In this document: piece after piece, positions 62,451 through 64,000 of the stretch
How the letters are laid out: each line of letters starts with the position of its first letter
Position numbering within the stretch: the stretch's first letter is position 1
From: CAYVOV01 sp964453525
GTDB taxonomy: Bacteria; Chloroflexota; Dehalococcoidia; Dehalococcoidales; UBA2162
DNA length: 64,000 nt
Reading direction: 5' to 3'
Assembly: GCA_964453525.1 (NCBI GenBank)
Contig: CAYVOV010000006.1
Location: forward strand, 62,001-126,000
The notes under the pieces: generated by a model
Told to the model about the DNA's origin: nothing
Seen by the model: the letters and a program-made list of their open reading frames with translations, nothing else
Database searches by the model: none
Program-made: the position numbers and the translations under genes

Positions 62451-64000
62451 ATGGAAGAAAAAGACAAGGTATACAAGTATCTCAACCCCATTGGAATTCA
62501 GGAACCGGTCGAACAGCATCCCCTGGCACCACGACTTGACAGACTCGAAGGCAAGAATATTACCCTGAGCGTGGGCGCTGGAGGAGAACAAGGTATTCTC
62601 ATCCCCCTGGTTAAGAAGCTGCCGGAGAAGTATCCGCAGGTGAACTGGAATATCAGCTACGCCGCTCCCCACGCGACCAAAGAGGGAAGTGTCGCATTGA
62701 CTGACGAAGAGATGAAAACCACGGACGCCCTTATCCGTGGCGTAGTATGGTGACATGGGGCTATATGGGAGCAGTTGCCCCACCTTTCATCAATAGAGAG
62801 ACTCGGCATTCCAAGTGTATTCATCATTTTTGAAGACCAGGACGAAGTCTGGAAACAGGCATGCAGGTTGAACAGCGTCCCCAACATAAGGCGTGTCTGG
62901 GGTTCGCGTCACGTCCCCGGTCCTGAAGACGTGGACAGTTGGATAGATGACCTGATGGACGCTCTGGTACGGCCATTAACCGAAGAAGAAAAGAATCCTC
63001 CGAAGTGGGATGTATCAAATCCCCGGTATATCTTCGAGGGCACCCTCCAGGAAGCCCAGGAATTCTTCCAGCAGGTAGAAAATATACCGCAGCTTTATAA
63101 CAACACGCCCATCTGCAAATACACGGATGGACTCCCGATAGTACCGCCCACCGAAGAACTCGTTGAAAAAATGCTCAGGGGCACCAGCCACAAACCTGAT
63201 GAAATTATCACCTTCCAGGCCGACCACCGTCTCTGGGACCGACTCAACCAGATGGGAAACTCAGGAAAGAAAGGCGACCCTGTCAGGTTTATGCCAATGA
63301 AGCGGACGGCGACAGTCGAGAAAATAGCCACTATTGGCGTCATGGCCGGCTGCAAACCGGAGCACATGCCCTTGCTTCTTGCCATAGCCGAAGCCGGCGG
63401 TGGCTGTGGAGACGGACGCGGCGGCCAGGCCTACGTAGTCAGCGGCCCGTACGCTAAAGAGATTAGCATGAATTTCGATACCAACGTGCTCGGCCCGGGC
63501 AATCCGGCCAACCGCAGTATCGGACGCGCCGCCGAGCTTATGTGGCGCAACCTCGGAGGAAATATACCCAATGTGACCAACGCCGGAGTCTGGGGCAACG
63601 GCCTCATCAACTGCTTCCCGGAGAACGATGATGCTCTGCCGCCGGGGTGGTCCAGCCTGAGGGAAGAATACGATTTCAAGAAAGACGAGAGCTGCGTATT
63701 TAATCTAATGATGGGCTTCTCCATACGGAATACCGAGTTCATGCCGGGAGGATACCGGGAGTTCCAGAAGAGTGGTCATGGCGGTATCGGCAGACGGCTG
63801 GGAGTTAAGGGCATCCCGGGCCCCCACAACTGGATGGAATACTTCGTCGATAGCCTCTGGAAAGACGGCGAGGGTGGTAAAACTTTCCTGATGCTGCCTG
63901 AAATGGCTCGTGACCTTCAGCTCTATGGCTTCAAGACCAAGGACGAGGTATACGAGTGGCTCTATAAAAAGAGCTTCATGACGATGAAAGAATACAGGAC
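62451..64000 (+). CDS. Candidate selenoprotein paralogue, UGA in frame, 3' partial
   Basis: Open from ATG 62451 through a single UGA at 62751-62753 to the window end (516 codons and two bases). Residue 101 would be selenocysteine, in ALIRGVVW-U-HGA. The opening LAPRLDRLEGKNITLSVG aligns with LAKRLDTLENKTVYLVD of the protein at 13050-14831, and the second domain shares TDGLPIVPPTEELVEKML, GTSHKPDEI, GVMAGCKPEHMP, SGPYAKEISMN and NRSIGRAAELM. Here the UGSC-type Cys is Ala, so no resolving Cys sits at +3. Read-through rather than a pseudogene is favoured by the intact long second half. Confidence 0.75.
62756..62782 (+). promoter_or_regulatory. Candidate SECIS-like hairpin of second UGA gene
   Basis: Just after the UGA, TGGGGC (62756-62761) pairs exactly with GCCCCA (62777-62782) around a 15-nt loop. 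Alternatively TGGG / CCCA (62766-62769 with 62779-62782) gives a 9-nt loop with G in second position, 16 nt from the UGA. The first fold places the loop closer to the UGA than is usual. Weaker than the element at 14457. Confidence 0.45.

Overview
The window looks like a chromosomal segment of an uncultivated bacterium, most likely Chloroflexota close to Dehalococcoidia. This placement rests on family content: paralogous URO-D-family proteins, a CaiB/BaiF CoA-transferase, an acidic-linker oligopeptide-binding lipoprotein, and dispersed GTCATTGCGA and CCCTGAGCTTGTCGAAGGGTC repeats of a kind common in such genomes. One assembly gap (100 N at 32099-32198) lies inside the C-terminal repeat of ribosomal protein S3.

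Layout. 1-2243 (+): ymdB (5' cut), a PHP phosphoesterase and plsY. 2315-15897: mainly minus-strand accessory metabolism (alpha/beta hydrolase, two SDRs, MeaB-like GTPase, acyl-CoA synthetase, two enoyl-CoA hydratases, metallophosphoesterase), with a plus-strand methyltransferase and a URO-D-family gene. It includes a two-domain protein at 13050-14831 whose reading frame is crossed by one in-frame UGA and which is best read as a selenoprotein. 16328-18776: DNA glycosylase, TrmO-like methyltransferase and an AT-rich UPF0489-like gene. 18857-39827 (-): one long run of str, S10, spc and alpha ribosomal clusters (rpsL-rpsG-fusA ... secY-adk-map-infA ... rpoA-rplQ-truA-rplM-rpsI), preceded by a consensus promoter and a structured leader. 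40041-43118: an AT-rich island with a dCTP-deaminase-like protein, an HEXXH metallopeptidase-like protein, a small unknown protein and a divergent XRE regulator. 43305-52685: GNAT, gyrB, flavoprotein, nadD, obgE, dnaA, fmt and mazG. 52753-54859: an ABC-2 exporter pair. 55000-64000: a second URO-D paralogue, an internally duplicated cupin-like protein, tRNA-Pro, a CoA-transferase, a peptide-binding lipoprotein with a long leader, a small orphan protein, and a second UGA-containing paralogue of the 13050-14831 protein, cut by the window end.

Most notable are the two paralogous candidate selenoproteins. Their UGA codons align in the same motif (GVAG-U-PGC and GVVW-U-HGA), related to but different from the UGSC motif, and the first is followed by a canonical-looking bacterial SECIS hairpin with a GGUC loop. 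Second is the XRE/metallopeptidase/deaminase island with palindromes placed over both divergent promoters, a possible undescribed defence or stress module. Third, near-identical promoter modules precede three unrelated genes near the right end (57824, 62005, 62451), suggesting co-regulation of the CoA-transferase and the second selenoprotein. All functional statements come from reading the sequence; no database search was run.
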